Assembly (NCBI GenBank): GCA_016868835.1 | Contig: VGFR01000005.1 | Location: 1 to 39,302, forward strand | Source of the DNA: Bacteroidota bacterium | GTDB lineage: Bacteria; Bacteroidota; Bacteroidia; Flavobacteriales_D; Sanyastnellaceae | DNA length: 39,302 nucleotides | Reading direction: 5' to 3' | Shown here: positions 1 through 7,682 of the stretch, in pieces | Layout: each line of letters opens with the position of its first letter | Numbering within the stretch: position 1 is the stretch's first letter | Made by a program: the position numbers and the translations under genes | Notes under the pieces: generated by a model | Databases searched by the model: none | Told to the model about the DNA's origin: nothing | The model's input: only the letters and a program-made list of their open reading frames with translations

Positions 1-773
1 GCTACCGATGTTGCTTTAATTACCATGTCATTGAAAGATACCTTTGTTCCTTTTGCCGCGTTGATCGCTGCTCTGGCTTCAACTGCACGACCCATATTCA
101 CTTCCATAGTTAAATAGAAGTGCGGTGCAGAAAATTTACTTTCAGCTAGTCTTCTCGCAATGGTTTTGCGCATTTGAGTAACTGGCTCTTCATGGAATTG
201 TTCCACTTGACTTGCGGTTGTAGCAACGGCTCCGGCTACAAATGCATCTACGTCGCGTTTTACAATTCTTCCTCCGTCACCTGAACCAGGAATATATTCC
301 AGTGGAAGACCTTTGTCTTCCGCCAATTTTTTTGCAAGTGGACTCACCTTCATGCGTCCGTCGTTTACCGGCTTCGGAGCAGAGCTCGCCACAATTTGCT
401 GTGCCGGTTTCGCTGCTTGAGGCTCTGCTTTTGCCACAGGTTTTTCCTCTTTTACAGGTGCTACTGGAGCTTGTTGAGCCACCTCAGTAACTGTAGGTGC
501 AGCTTCCCCAGAAAGCAATGAAGAAATATCTTCACCCTCTTTTCCAAATACAGCTAATAAAGCATCTACAGCAACGGTTTTACCCTGTTCCACTCCAATG
601 TGAAGCAAGATTCCATCAACATAAGATTCAAACTCCATGGTAGCCTTGTCGGTTTCTATTTCAGCCAACAATTCACCACTTTTCACTTTATCACCAACCT
701 TTTTGTGCCAAGCGGCAACCGTTCCTTCGGTCATGGTATCGCTTAACTTGGGCATTCTTACAATTTCAGCCAT
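1..773 (-). CDS. pdhC: Pyruvate dehydrogenase E2 (dihydrolipoamide acetyltransferase), partial
   Basis: This is the E2 core of the pyruvate dehydrogenase complex, which moves the acetyl group from E1 to CoA on a lipoyl arm. The 257 visible residues start MAEIVRMPKLSDTM. One N-terminal lipoyl domain carries the lipoylated lysine in ETDKATME (K43). An Ala/Pro/Lys-rich linker follows, then an E3-binding domain (about residues 138-176, with SPLAKKLAED and GSGDGGRIVKRD), then the beginning of the catalytic acyltransferase domain (MRKTIARRL). The catalytic His motif lies beyond the left edge, so the gene is cut by the window, not broken. It starts 16 bases after the pdhA stop, so the two are probably co-transcribed. 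A branched-chain E2 is possible, but the partner E1 alpha and single lipoyl domain favour pyruvate dehydrogenase. Confidence 0.93.
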   Translation of the reverse strand, partial: MAEIVRMPKLSDTMTEGTVAAWHKKVGDKVKSGELLAEIETDKATMEFESYVDGILLHIGVEQGKTVAVDALLAVFGKEGEDISSLLSGEAAPTVTEVAQQAPVAPVKEEKPVAKAEPQAAKPAQQIVASSAPKPVNDGRMKVSPLAKKLAEDKGLPLEYIPGSGDGGRIVKRDVDAFVAGAVATTASQVEQFHEEPVTQMRKTIARRLAESKFSAPHFYLTMEVNMGRAVEARAAINAAKGTKVSFNDMVIKATSV

Positions 774-789
774 TGCTCTTCTTTATTAA

Positions 790-1812
790 TTAGTCCATGA
801 TGTACGGGTAGTCATCATGAGAATAAACGTCTTTGTATATTTCTTCTTTTTCAGGCAGTGGGGAGTTTTCTGCAAATTCTACAGACTCTTGAACCACTTG
901 TTTCACTTCTTCTTCAACAGCTTCAATGTCTTTTTCAGTCATCCATTTGCTTTCACGAATAACGCGAAGAACATGTTCTATTGGGTCTTTCTCTTGGTAC
1001 TCTAGAACCTCCTCTTTGGTTCTGTACTTCTGAGGGTCAGACATTGAGTGACCTTTGTATCTGTAAGTTTCAATGTTCAACAACGTAGGACCATCTCCGT
1101 TTCTTCCCCTAGCAACTGCTCGATCAAACGCTTCTGTAACCGCTTCTGGGCTCATTCCATCTACCGTTTCAGATGGCATATCATAACTCAATCCCAGTTT
1201 TGAAAGATCTGTTACGTTCGACGTTCTTTCAATTGAAGTGCCCATGGCATACTGGTTGTTTTCAACTACGAAAATGCACGGAATTTTCCATGTCATGGCC
1301 ATATTAAACGTTTCGTGTAATGCCCCTTGTCTTGCTGCACCGTCGCCAAAGAAACATACAGTTACGTGCTTTTCACCACGATACATATCAGCAAAAGCAA
1401 TACCCGCTCCCATTGGAATCTGTGCCCCAACAATACCGTGTCCACCAAAAAGATTTCGCTCTTTATCAAACATGTGCATGGATCCACCTTTTCCTTTTGA
1501 AAGACCCGTGGCTTTACCATAGAGTTCTGCCATGACTTTCTTTGGATCTGAACCCATTACCAAGGGATGGGCATGATCTCGGTAAGCTGTAATCACCTTG
1601 TCTGTTGGAGCAATTGCTTCCATCATACCAGATAACACGGCTTCTTGTCCGATATACAGGTGACAAAAGCCGCCAAATTTTTGTTGAATATACAGTTGCC
1701 CGCATTTCTCTTCGAATTTGCGCATGAGCAACATTTCTTTGTACCACTTGATATACGTCTCTTTCGTGAAACGCCCAGTGACGGTGGATTTCTTTTTCGT
1801 AGCAGTAGCCAT
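790..1812 (-). CDS. pdhA: Pyruvate dehydrogenase E1 component, alpha subunit
   Basis: This is the thiamine-diphosphate decarboxylase alpha subunit of the cytoplasmic pyruvate dehydrogenase complex, 340 residues and normal for a heterotetrameric E1. The ThDP/Mg motif is visible as GDG (156-158) followed by ENN (184-186). The HxHxFD and GGHGIVG segments and the C-terminal YRYKGHSMSDP with its phosphorylation-loop-like stretch are typical of the family. An in-frame ATG exists at 1848, but a good promoter box (TATATTTG, 1830-1837) lies between the two ATGs, so translation most likely begins at 1812 with MATATKKKST. The E2 gene follows in the same operon. The E1 beta gene is not in the window, which is common in Bacteroidetes where pdhB is often encoded elsewhere. 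Confidence 0.93.
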   Translation of the reverse strand: MATATKKKSTVTGRFTKETYIKWYKEMLLMRKFEEKCGQLYIQQKFGGFCHLYIGQEAVLSGMMEAIAPTDKVITAYRDHAHPLVMGSDPKKVMAELYGKATGLSKGKGGSMHMFDKERNLFGGHGIVGAQIPMGAGIAFADMYRGEKHVTVCFFGDGAARQGALHETFNMAMTWKIPCIFVVENNQYAMGTSIERTSNVTDLSKLGLSYDMPSETVDGMSPEAVTEAFDRAVARGRNGDGPTLLNIETYRYKGHSMSDPQKYRTKEEVLEYQEKDPIEHVLRVIRESKWMTEKDIEAVEEEVKQVVQESVEFAENSPLPEKEEIYKDVYSHDDYPYIMD

Positions 1813-1829
1813 AACAGTTCTGTTCCTTG

Positions 1830-1858
1830 CAAATATAATGAGGTTCACCCCCTACAAA
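1830..1858 (-). promoter_or_regulatory. Promoter of the pdhA-pdhC operon
   Basis: Reading the minus strand, TTTG (1858-1855) is followed after 17 bases by TATATTTG (1837-1830), an exact match to the Bacteroidetes primary-sigma -7 box TAnnTTTG. The usual spacing is about 19-21, so the upstream half is less certain. The box lies 17 bases before the ATG at 1812 and argues against the upstream ATG at 1848. Confidence 0.6.
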
Positions 1859-1871
1859 AATTCAAATTCAA

Positions 1872-1893
1872 TAAAAAGTGTACTTTTTACACT
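1872..1893 (-). terminator. Weak intrinsic terminator after pheS
   Basis: On the minus strand a six-base stem AGTGTA / TACACT with loop AAAAG is followed by a T run (1873-1876 plus the stem's last T). It begins 9 bases after the pheS stop codon and before the pdhA promoter. The stem is short and AT-rich, so termination may be partial. Confidence 0.45.
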
Positions 1894-1901
1894 AAGTGGG
1901 A

Positions 1902-2924
1902 TTAGAGGCTTTTCCGAAACTGCGATAAGAAGCGCATGTCATTTTCAAAAAAGTGTCTCAAATCGTCAATGCCGTAGCGAAGCATGGCAATTCTTTCTAT
2001 TCCCATTCCAAAAGCAAATCCGCTATATTTTTCTGGATCAATACCGGAAGCAGCCAAAACATTGGGATCTACCATACCACACCCCATGATTTCCAGCCAG
2101 CCTGTTCCTTTGGTAATGCGGTGATCTGCCGGAGTTTCTAAGCCCCAATAGACATCCATTTCAGCGCTTGGTTCGGTAAAGGGGAAATAAGAAGGTCGCA
2201 GTCTAATTTTTGCCTTCCCGAAAAATGCTTCAGTGAAGAGCTGTAACACTTGTTTCATGTCAGCGAAACTTACACCCTCGTCGATGTACAAGCCTTCAAT
2301 TTGATGAAACTGACAATGGGCGCGCGAAGAAATCGCTTCGTTTCGGTATACTCTTCCAGGCATGACTATTCGAATTGGCGGCTTTTGCGTTTCCATAACA
2401 CGCACTTGTACACTACTGGTGTGTGTTCTTAAAACCGTATCGGGCTGACCGTTTACAAAAAAAGTATCTTGCATGTCACGGGCGGGGTGTTCAGGAGAAA
2501 AATTCAACCCTGAAAACACATGCCAATCGTCTTCAATTTCAGGTCCGTCTTCAACACTGAATCCCATTTTAGAAAAAATTCCAAGAATCTCTTCCCGCAC
2601 CAATTGCAGTGGATGCCTACTTCCAAAAGGCCAGTCACCATGAGAGCGTGTTGCATCAGGAATTTCAATTTGTTTCGATTTTGATGCAAATTGATTTTGT
2701 CCTGAATCCAATTTGATTTGAATGGCTTGTTTCAATCCATTCATGAGTTGACCAACCTCTTTTTTTTCTTCGTTTGGAACTTGTTTGAACAATTCAAATA
2801 AGTCGTTCACAATACCTTTTCGGCCTAAATAATGAATTCTAAAATTCTCAACAGACTGTGCATCTGTGAGCATTGTAGACTCTACTTCAGCCTGAATTTG
2901 GGAAATTTGAATTTTCAAACTCAT
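1902..2924 (-). CDS. pheS: Phenylalanyl-tRNA synthetase alpha subunit
   Basis: This is the catalytic subunit of cytoplasmic PheRS, which charges tRNA-Phe as an alpha2beta2 enzyme. The 340 residues match the usual bacterial length. The N-terminal coiled-coil tRNA-binding arm is followed by the class II core: motif 2 region around RTHTSSVQVRVME and the FHQIEGLYID segment, then motif 3 near the C-terminus as FGMGIERIAMLRYGIDDLR. Its ATG overlaps the stop codon of the cyclophilin lipoprotein gene upstream (ATGA, 2921-2924), so translation is probably coupled. The beta subunit gene pheT is not adjacent; a separated pheT is frequent in this phylum. Confidence 0.96.
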   Translation of the reverse strand: MSLKIQISQIQAEVESTMLTDAQSVENFRIHYLGRKGIVNDLFELFKQVPNEEKKEVGQLMNGLKQAIQIKLDSGQNQFASKSKQIEIPDATRSHGDWPFGSRHPLQLVREEILGIFSKMGFSVEDGPEIEDDWHVFSGLNFSPEHPARDMQDTFFVNGQPDTVLRTHTSSVQVRVMETQKPPIRIVMPGRVYRNEAISSRAHCQFHQIEGLYIDEGVSFADMKQVLQLFTEAFFGKAKIRLRPSYFPFTEPSAEMDVYWGLETPADHRITKGTGWLEIMGCGMVDPNVLAASGIDPEKYSGFAFGMGIERIAMLRYGIDDLRHFFENDMRFLSQFRKSL

Positions 2925-3691
2925 TCTACAACAATTTCCATTTTCATGGTAATATCTTCCACTGGGCGATCACCGGGGCCGGTTGGTTGAGCCAAAATTT
3001 TATCCAATATTTCAAGACCAGACACCACCTCACCGAATACAGTGTAGTCCATATCTAATTGTGCTGTTCCTCCCAAGGTTTTGTAGATTTCACGTTGCGC
3101 CTCGGAATAGGTGAATCCGGGATTTTTTTGTTGAATGTATTTTTCAACCTGATTAATTTGAGCATCATTCATTGCCACACCTTGTGCAATGTAAAATTGA
3201 CTGCCACTTGAGGCTTTCGACGGGTTTACGAAGTCTCCTTGACGCGCTGCTGCCAGCGCTCCTTTTTTATGTATAAGCTGCGCATTGAATTCCGCGGGAA
3301 CGGTATATCCTGGACCACCCATGCCCAATTGTTGACCTGCTGCTGCACCTTTACTTTGTGGATCTCCGCCTTGTGCCATGAAGCCTTTAATGCATCGATG
3401 AAAAAGTAAATCATTGTAGAATCCAGATTCTACCAACTTTATAAAATTGTCTCTGTGTTGTGGAGTTTCATCATAAAGACGAATAATCATTTCTCCTTGC
3501 GACGTTGAAACGCGCACCTTCACATTTGTTTGTCCTACCATGCTTTTTTTGTTTGATTCTATTTCTTTTTTTACTGGCTCTCCAATGGTCAATGAACCGC
3601 CGTTGTTGGTGTCTTGTGACTTACATCCAGCGCCAATCAAGATAAACATGACCATTAAAAGAGAAATTGACAAAGAGTGCCGACTTTTCAT
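2921..3691 (-). CDS. Cyclophilin-type peptidyl-prolyl isomerase lipoprotein
   Basis: This 256-residue protein has a basic N-terminus, a hydrophobic segment and a lipobox ending ILIGAGC (C23), so it should be a lipid-anchored envelope protein. From about residue 58 it is a cyclophilin domain: RVSTSQGEMIIRLYDETP, FIKLVESGFYNDLLFHRCIKGFMAQGGDP, a long insertion near residues 140-200, then MDYTVFGEVVSGLEILDKI. The family isomerises prolyl peptide bonds and helps envelope proteins fold. The insertion (FVNPSKASSGSQFYIAQG onward) is common in Bacteroidetes cyclophilins. It is translationally coupled to pheS by a 4-base overlap, although the two functions are unrelated. Confidence 0.9.
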   Translation of the reverse strand: MKSRHSLSISLLMVMFILIGAGCKSQDTNNGGSLTIGEPVKKEIESNKKSMVGQTNVKVRVSTSQGEMIIRLYDETPQHRDNFIKLVESGFYNDLLFHRCIKGFMAQGGDPQSKGAAAGQQLGMGGPGYTVPAEFNAQLIHKKGALAAARQGDFVNPSKASSGSQFYIAQGVAMNDAQINQVEKYIQQKNPGFTYSEAQREIYKTLGGTAQLDMDYTVFGEVVSGLEILDKILAQPTGPGDRPVEDITMKMEIVVE

Positions 3692-3752
3692 AAAACTTTC
3701 GTTACTTTGTGAAACTGAACTTTAAATCGGCTACGAATTTAAGCAATAGCTT

Positions 3753-4139
3753 ATGAAAGCAACACGTACTTTACAAATACTTTTTTTGGCGGTTGGAACT
3801 GCCGCTACTTCCTTGTTCTTATCATGCAACAAAGAAGAGCCAACCATAGCAACTATTTATGTCATTGATGCTGCCGGAGACCCAGTTAGTGGAGCTACCG
3901 TGCGTATTTATGGCTCGCCGTCTGAGACTCCGCCACCACCCAACACCATTGCACTAGATACAACAGTAACTACCGATGCTACAGGAAAAGTATCAGTTGA
4001 CTACAGTGAGTTCTACAAAATGGGACAAGCTGGATTCGCAGTTTTAGATGTTGAAGCATACAAAGGTGCTTTGTATGGAGTTGGTATTATCAAAGTTGCT
4101 GAGCAAGAAGAAACAGAAGCAACAATTGAATTGAACTAA
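3753..4139 (+). CDS. Small lipoprotein with a carboxypeptidase-regulatory-like domain
   Basis: The 128 residues begin with a signal peptide and lipobox ending LFLSC (C25). The mature part is one Ig-like, carboxypeptidase D regulatory-type domain: TIYVIDAAGDPVSGATVRIYG near residues 34-54, then TVTTDATGKVSVDY. This fold is usually an accessory adhesion or stability module in surface proteins, so no enzymatic role is expected. It is a single-gene unit divergent from the cyclophilin gene. A -7-like TTACTTTG at 3702-3709 is a weak promoter candidate, and a strong terminator follows at 4190-4222. Confidence 0.75.
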   Translation: MKATRTLQILFLAVGTAATSLFLSCNKEEPTIATIYVIDAAGDPVSGATVRIYGSPSETPPPPNTIALDTTVTTDATGKVSVDYSEFYKMGQAGFAVLDVEAYKGALYGVGIIKVAEQEETEATIELN

Positions 4140-4471
4140 ACTTCAGTTCCAAAATAGAGCATAACTGCCTTTTTGATTAATATTTCTTGATCTCCCGGTT
4201 CTAAAATCGGGAGATTTTTTTTGCGCTCAAAATGTGGCCACCCCTCTTCGTCGCGTCCCATGAATTCATAATATCCGAAAGGCATTAAGACCGTGCAGAT
4301 TCCAATATGCATGAGTTCGATTTTTTGATCCTTCTTAAATTTTAAATCGAAATTTCCAAGTTCTTGAAGTCCAATGAGCATAAGCAATGAGGAATAATCT
4401 AATTTTTCACCAAAATTCTTCGACACCTCTTCAAGCGTTTCCTGCCACTTCTTTTCAAACAAATAATCCAT
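4136..4471 (-). CDS. Conserved hypothetical protein
   Basis: I do not recognise a named family. The 111 residues are soluble, with no signal peptide or membrane segment. They consist of a helical N-terminal half (MDYLFEKKWQETLEEVSKNF) and a C-terminal part with FGYYEFMGRDEEGWPHFE and a final LILIKKAVMLYF-like helix. The composition and the conserved-looking DEEGWP motif resemble small cytosolic proteins of Bacteroidetes without known function. Its last codons overlap the stop of the convergent lipoprotein gene by 4 bases, and its 3' part contains that gene's terminator. A poor -7-like box, TATTTTTC, lies just upstream. The reading frame is credible but the function is open. Confidence 0.7.
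   Translation of the reverse strand: MDYLFEKKWQETLEEVSKNFGEKLDYSSLLMLIGLQELGNFDLKFKKDQKIELMHIGICTVLMPFGYYEFMGRDEEGWPHFERKKNLPILEPGDQEILIKKAVMLYFGTEV
4190..4222 (+). terminator. Intrinsic terminator of the lipoprotein gene, inside the convergent gene
   Basis: The stem 4190-4200 pairs with 4205-4215 (core TCTCCCG / CGGGAGA) around the loop CTAA and is followed by eight T residues (4215-4222). It works only in the plus direction. It lies 50 bases past the plus gene's stop codon and inside the coding sequence of the opposite-strand gene 4136-4471, where it specifies part of NLPILEPG. Confidence 0.85.
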
Positions 4472-4539
4472 TCAACTTTTTTTTAGAAAAATATCGAGAC
4501 TCGTGTAACTTTATCGGCGAAATTAGGTTAAATATATCT

Positions 4540-5238
4540 ATGAAATTTTTTATCAGCTTTTTATCTATTGTAATATTCGGGTTGTGTGAAGTTGAAGCAC
4601 AAGATATTCAGCAGTATTTGGATCCCCAATTGAATCAAGTGTTATCACCGGAAAAAGCTAAATTCATTCGTACCATATCCCAATCAAACGACACCACGTT
4701 TCAAGTTAAAATTGTTTACAAGACGGGTGAAATCATGATGACGGGTACATTCCGCGACAAAAATTTACTTGTTGAAAATGGTGATTTTGTTTTCTACTAT
4801 GCAAGCGGCGGAGTAGAGTCGAAAGGGAAGTACAAGAACGGACAAAAAGTTGGTGTGTGGAAAAGATGGAATTATGATGGATTGGAAAAGCCAGATCGAA
4901 TTTACCAAGATGAGAATTTCCAAGAGACAACAAGAATTTCGAATCCTGCCAGATACCCTGGAGGCTTTGGCGAATTAAAAAAATTCATTCAAGCCAATTT
5001 GGTATATCCAGACGATGCTAAAAACAAGGGTATTAAAGGAATAGTCTATGTTAACTTCATTGTAGATTCCAAGGGTGCTGTAACACAAGCAACCATTGCT
5101 GAAGGAATCTATTATCAATTAGATGAAGAGGCGCTTCGGTTAATGTCAAAACTCCCCGATTGGGATCCTGCAAAAAGAGATGGCAAACCCGTATCATCGA
5201 GTTTTATTCTACCCATTGTGTTCGGTGCTGGGAATTAA
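4540..5238 (+). CDS. Secreted TonB C-terminal domain protein with MORN-like repeats
   Basis: The open frame extends upstream to 4387, but the start chosen at 4540 gives a clear signal peptide ([20 protein letters not shown], cleavage before Q21) and avoids overlapping the divergent gene. The 232 residues contain YwqK/MORN-like repeats at about 60-115 ([23 protein letters not shown]) and a TonB C-terminal domain at about 138-230 ([20 protein letters not shown], then [16 protein letters not shown]). Classical TonB couples the inner-membrane proton motive force to outer-membrane receptors through an N-terminal transmembrane anchor. Here there is a cleavable signal and no anchor, so it may be periplasmic and need not energise transport. 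It is a monocistronic gene convergent with fur. Confidence 0.82.
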   Translation: MKFFISFLSIVIFGLCEVEAQDIQQYLDPQLNQVLSPEKAKFIRTISQSNDTTFQVKIVYKTGEIMMTGTFRDKNLLVENGDFVFYYASGGVESKGKYKNGQKVGVWKRWNYDGLEKPDRIYQDENFQETTRISNPARYPGGFGELKKFIQANLVYPDDAKNKGIKGIVYVNFIVDSKGAVTQATIAEGIYYQLDEEALRLMSKLPDWDPAKRDGKPVSSSFILPIVFGAGN

Positions 5239-5675
5239 TTTTTCTTTCTTTTCCCGTAGAAGTTTAAACTGTGTGTTTGGATTTCAATATTGAAAATTTC
5301 TTCGAGAGTAAGTTTGATGTTCTGAATTCTTGGATCACAAAATTCAAAAACTTCTCCGGTATCGGTTAAGATAATGTGGTCATGCTGTTGGTTCTGATAC
5401 GCCTTTTCAAAGTGTGCGGTATTTTGTCCAAATTGATTCTTTCGCACAAGACCACAATTTAAAAGAAGTTCAATGGTATTGTAAAGAGTCGCACGGGATA
5501 CGCGATATTTTTTGTTCTTCATTCTCACGTAAAGTGACTCCACGTCAAAATGCTCCTCTATGGTATAAATCTCAAAAAGTATGGCGTAACGCTCAGGCGT
5601 TTTCCGATGCAAATGCTTTTCGAGATAAGCCGTGAAAATGTCTTTCACTTTCTCTTGAATATCCTCTTTCACCAT
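5235..5675 (-). CDS. Fur-family metal-dependent transcriptional regulator
   Basis: This 146-residue protein has the ferric-uptake-regulator layout: a winged helix with recognition helix [12 protein letters not shown] (60-71), then the metal-binding dimerisation domain starting QQHDHIIL (H98, D99, H100) with E108, E111, C113 and H135. The family represses iron, zinc or peroxide-response genes when metal is bound. The usual structural-zinc CxxC after the HDH motif is replaced by TDTG, and the C-terminal Cys pair is missing (GKRKKN). It is therefore a structurally zinc-less Fur variant, and iron versus peroxide sensing cannot be decided by sequence. It is divergent from ftsZ and overlaps the end of the TonB-C gene by 4 bases. 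Confidence 0.88.
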   Translation of the reverse strand: MVKEDIQEKVKDIFTAYLEKHLHRKTPERYAILFEIYTIEEHFDVESLYVRMKNKKYRVSRATLYNTIELLLNCGLVRKNQFGQNTAHFEKAYQNQQHDHIILTDTGEVFEFCDPRIQNIKLTLEEIFNIEIQTHSLNFYGKRKKN

Positions 5676-5680
5676 GCCAA

Positions 5681-5688
5681 CAAAAATA
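5681..5688 (-). promoter_or_regulatory. -7 box TATTTTTG directly upstream of the Fur-family gene
   Basis: The minus strand reads TATTTTTG, an exact TAnnTTTG match, ending five bases before the ATG at 5675. A transcript starting at the usual distance would begin at or next to the start codon. No convincing TTTG was found at -33. Confidence 0.45.
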
Positions 5689-5850
5689 CATCAGGTATGT
5701 CTAAAACATCTTAAAAGAATTCTCCAATTTCACAAACTGTGTTTACTAACATTTCAACGTTCACACTTTTGAAAAGTCAATTCGCATAATTGTAATTTCA
5801 TTCTTTACTTCGAGAGGACAAATATTTCCTAATTTCTTAACCATTTTTTT

Positions 5851-7680
5851 ATGTCAGAAGAGCTACTTCAATTCAACCTTTCTTCGTCTGAAACACTCTC
5901 AAATATTAAGGTGATTGGCGTTGGTGGAGGGGGATCCAACGCAATTAATTACATGTATAGCAATGGAATCAACGGAGTAGATTTTGTTGTATGCAACACA
6001 GATTCCCAAGCATTAGCCAAAAGTCCTATTGAACATAAAATCCAACTGGGTGCCAAGCTTACCAAAGGAAGAGGTGCAGGTGCACGTCCAGAAGTTGGAA
6101 GGCAAGCAGCCCTCGAATCAATTGAAGAAATTAAATCTCTTTTCAGTGAAGACATTCAAATGGTCTTCATCACAGCAGGTATGGGTGGTGGAACCGGAAC
6201 CGGTGCTGCACCTGTCATTGCTCAGGCCGCAAAAGAAATGGGAATACTTACCGTTGGTATTGTTACCATTCCTTTCGCCTTCGAAAACAAAAAAAGAACA
6301 CAGCAAGCCAATGAGGGAATTGAAGAAATGAGAAAAGCGGTTGATACGCTTTTAATCATTCGCAACGATAAATTGCGCGAATTATACGGCAATTTATCTT
6401 TAACCAATGCTTTTGGTCATGCAGACAATGTTTTGTGCACGGCCGCCAAAAGCATAGCTGAACTAATCACATTAACCGGTTTAGTGAATGTGGATATGAA
6501 TGATGTTATCACCGTGATGCGTGCCAGCGGTGTTGCCATTATGGGAAGTGGTAAAGCAAGTGGTGATGGTCAAGCCATTCGCGCGGTTGAAGCCGCTATG
6601 GAATCTCCATTATTGAACGACAATGATATTAACGGAGCTGCCCATATTCTTTTAAATATCATGCATGGCCATGTAGAATTAACCATGGATGAAATTGGAG
6701 AAATAACAGATTACATTCAAGAACAAGCAGGTCCTGAGGCCGATATTATCTGGGGATACGGGAAAGACGAAAACCTGGGTGACGATATTTCGGTAACGGT
6801 TATTGCCACAGGATTTCAAGCGAAAGAAATTCCAACTCTTCTTCCGTTAGAAGAAAAGGCGCCTATTGAAAACACGCCTGTTTATGTTTTGGGTGAGGTT
6901 GCTTCTGCCCCTGTATTACCTGTTGTAGAGACCATTGAACCTGTTGCTATAAGTGAGCCAACTGAACCCGTTGCTGAAGTTCCAACAATGACCGAAATGT
7001 CTGTAGCTGTGACTGAAATTCCTCAGGACGAATCATCGGTTGAAGAAACACCATTCAAATTGGTTGCTGCAGATGAAATTGAATTTGAAGTTGAAAACAC
7101 TTGGAATGAAGTTCAAGAAGAGAAATCTGAAGAGCCAGTTCAAGGAGCTCTTTTCACTTTTGCAGATTACTTGGCGCAAGAGGAGGCGCAAGAAGAAATT
7201 CAACCGAAAATGGAGGCAAGTCAAGACATTGAGCCCATTTCTATGGTAGAACCTGAAATTCCAGAATTGACAACATTTAAACTAAAAGTAAATGAGACAA
7301 CTTCTGAAGAGCCAGTTGCGCCTATCATGAACATGTCACGTCCTGAAGAAAATGAAGCTCCAGCGGTGTCCATGACATTCAAACAAGAAGAGCAACACCT
7401 CACAGAAAATAGACCGCCGAGAACTGAGCTCATGGCTAGAAATAAAGAGCGCGAAGCGCGTATTCGTGAATTCACCATGAGAATGAAATCTCCTCAAGGA
7501 TTAAACGAACTGGAAAGCGAACCTGCATTTGTCCGCAGAAAAGTTGCTTTAGACGAAACACCACATTCAAGCGAAAACACGCTTTCAAGAACCATATCGA
7601 AAGAAGTAACCGATGAAAACGGAAATGTGCGCATTGAATTAAGAAAAAACAATCCGTTCCTACATGACAACGTAGACTGA
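5851..7680 (+). CDS. ftsZ: Cell division protein FtsZ
   Basis: FtsZ is the tubulin-like GTPase that forms the cytokinetic ring. The GTPase domain occupies about residues 16-330 with the G-box GGGTGTG (112-118), the N-terminal GVGGGGSNA and the T7 loop NVDMND. It is long (609 residues against about 380 in E. coli) because of an acidic Pro/Glu/Val-rich linker from about 330 to 510. After this comes a conserved Bacteroidetes tail: a basic helix (ELMARNKEREARIREF), EPAFVRRKVALD and a C-terminal NNPFLHDNVD. The gene stands alone between fur and metG, not next to ftsQ/ftsA. The long tail probably holds the FtsA or membrane-anchor docking site. Confidence 0.97.
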   Translation: MSEELLQFNLSSSETLSNIKVIGVGGGGSNAINYMYSNGINGVDFVVCNTDSQALAKSPIEHKIQLGAKLTKGRGAGARPEVGRQAALESIEEIKSLFSEDIQMVFITAGMGGGTGTGAAPVIAQAAKEMGILTVGIVTIPFAFENKKRTQQANEGIEEMRKAVDTLLIIRNDKLRELYGNLSLTNAFGHADNVLCTAAKSIAELITLTGLVNVDMNDVITVMRASGVAIMGSGKASGDGQAIRAVEAAMESPLLNDNDINGAAHILLNIMHGHVELTMDEIGEITDYIQEQAGPEADIIWGYGKDENLGDDISVTVIATGFQAKEIPTLLPLEEKAPIENTPVYVLGEVASAPVLPVVETIEPVAISEPTEPVAEVPTMTEMSVAVTEIPQDESSVEETPFKLVAADEIEFEVENTWNEVQEEKSEEPVQGALFTFADYLAQEEAQEEIQPKMEASQDIEPISMVEPEIPELTTFKLKVNETTSEEPVAPIMNMSRPEENEAPAVSMTFKQEEQHLTENRPPRTELMARNKEREARIREFTMRMKSPQGLNELESEPAFVRRKVALDETPHSSENTLSRTISKEVTDENGNVRIELRKNNPFLHDNVD

Positions 7681-7682
7681 AA

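Noticed and set aside
1813-1848. Upstream ATG at 1848 as the pdhA start
   Set aside because: A strong TATATTTG promoter box lies between it and the ATG at 1812, and the extra 12 residues are not part of the E1 alpha family.
5263-5272. Palindrome AGTTTAAACT at the end of fur
   Set aside because: It is in coding sequence, short, lacks a T tract and matches no operator I can name with confidence.
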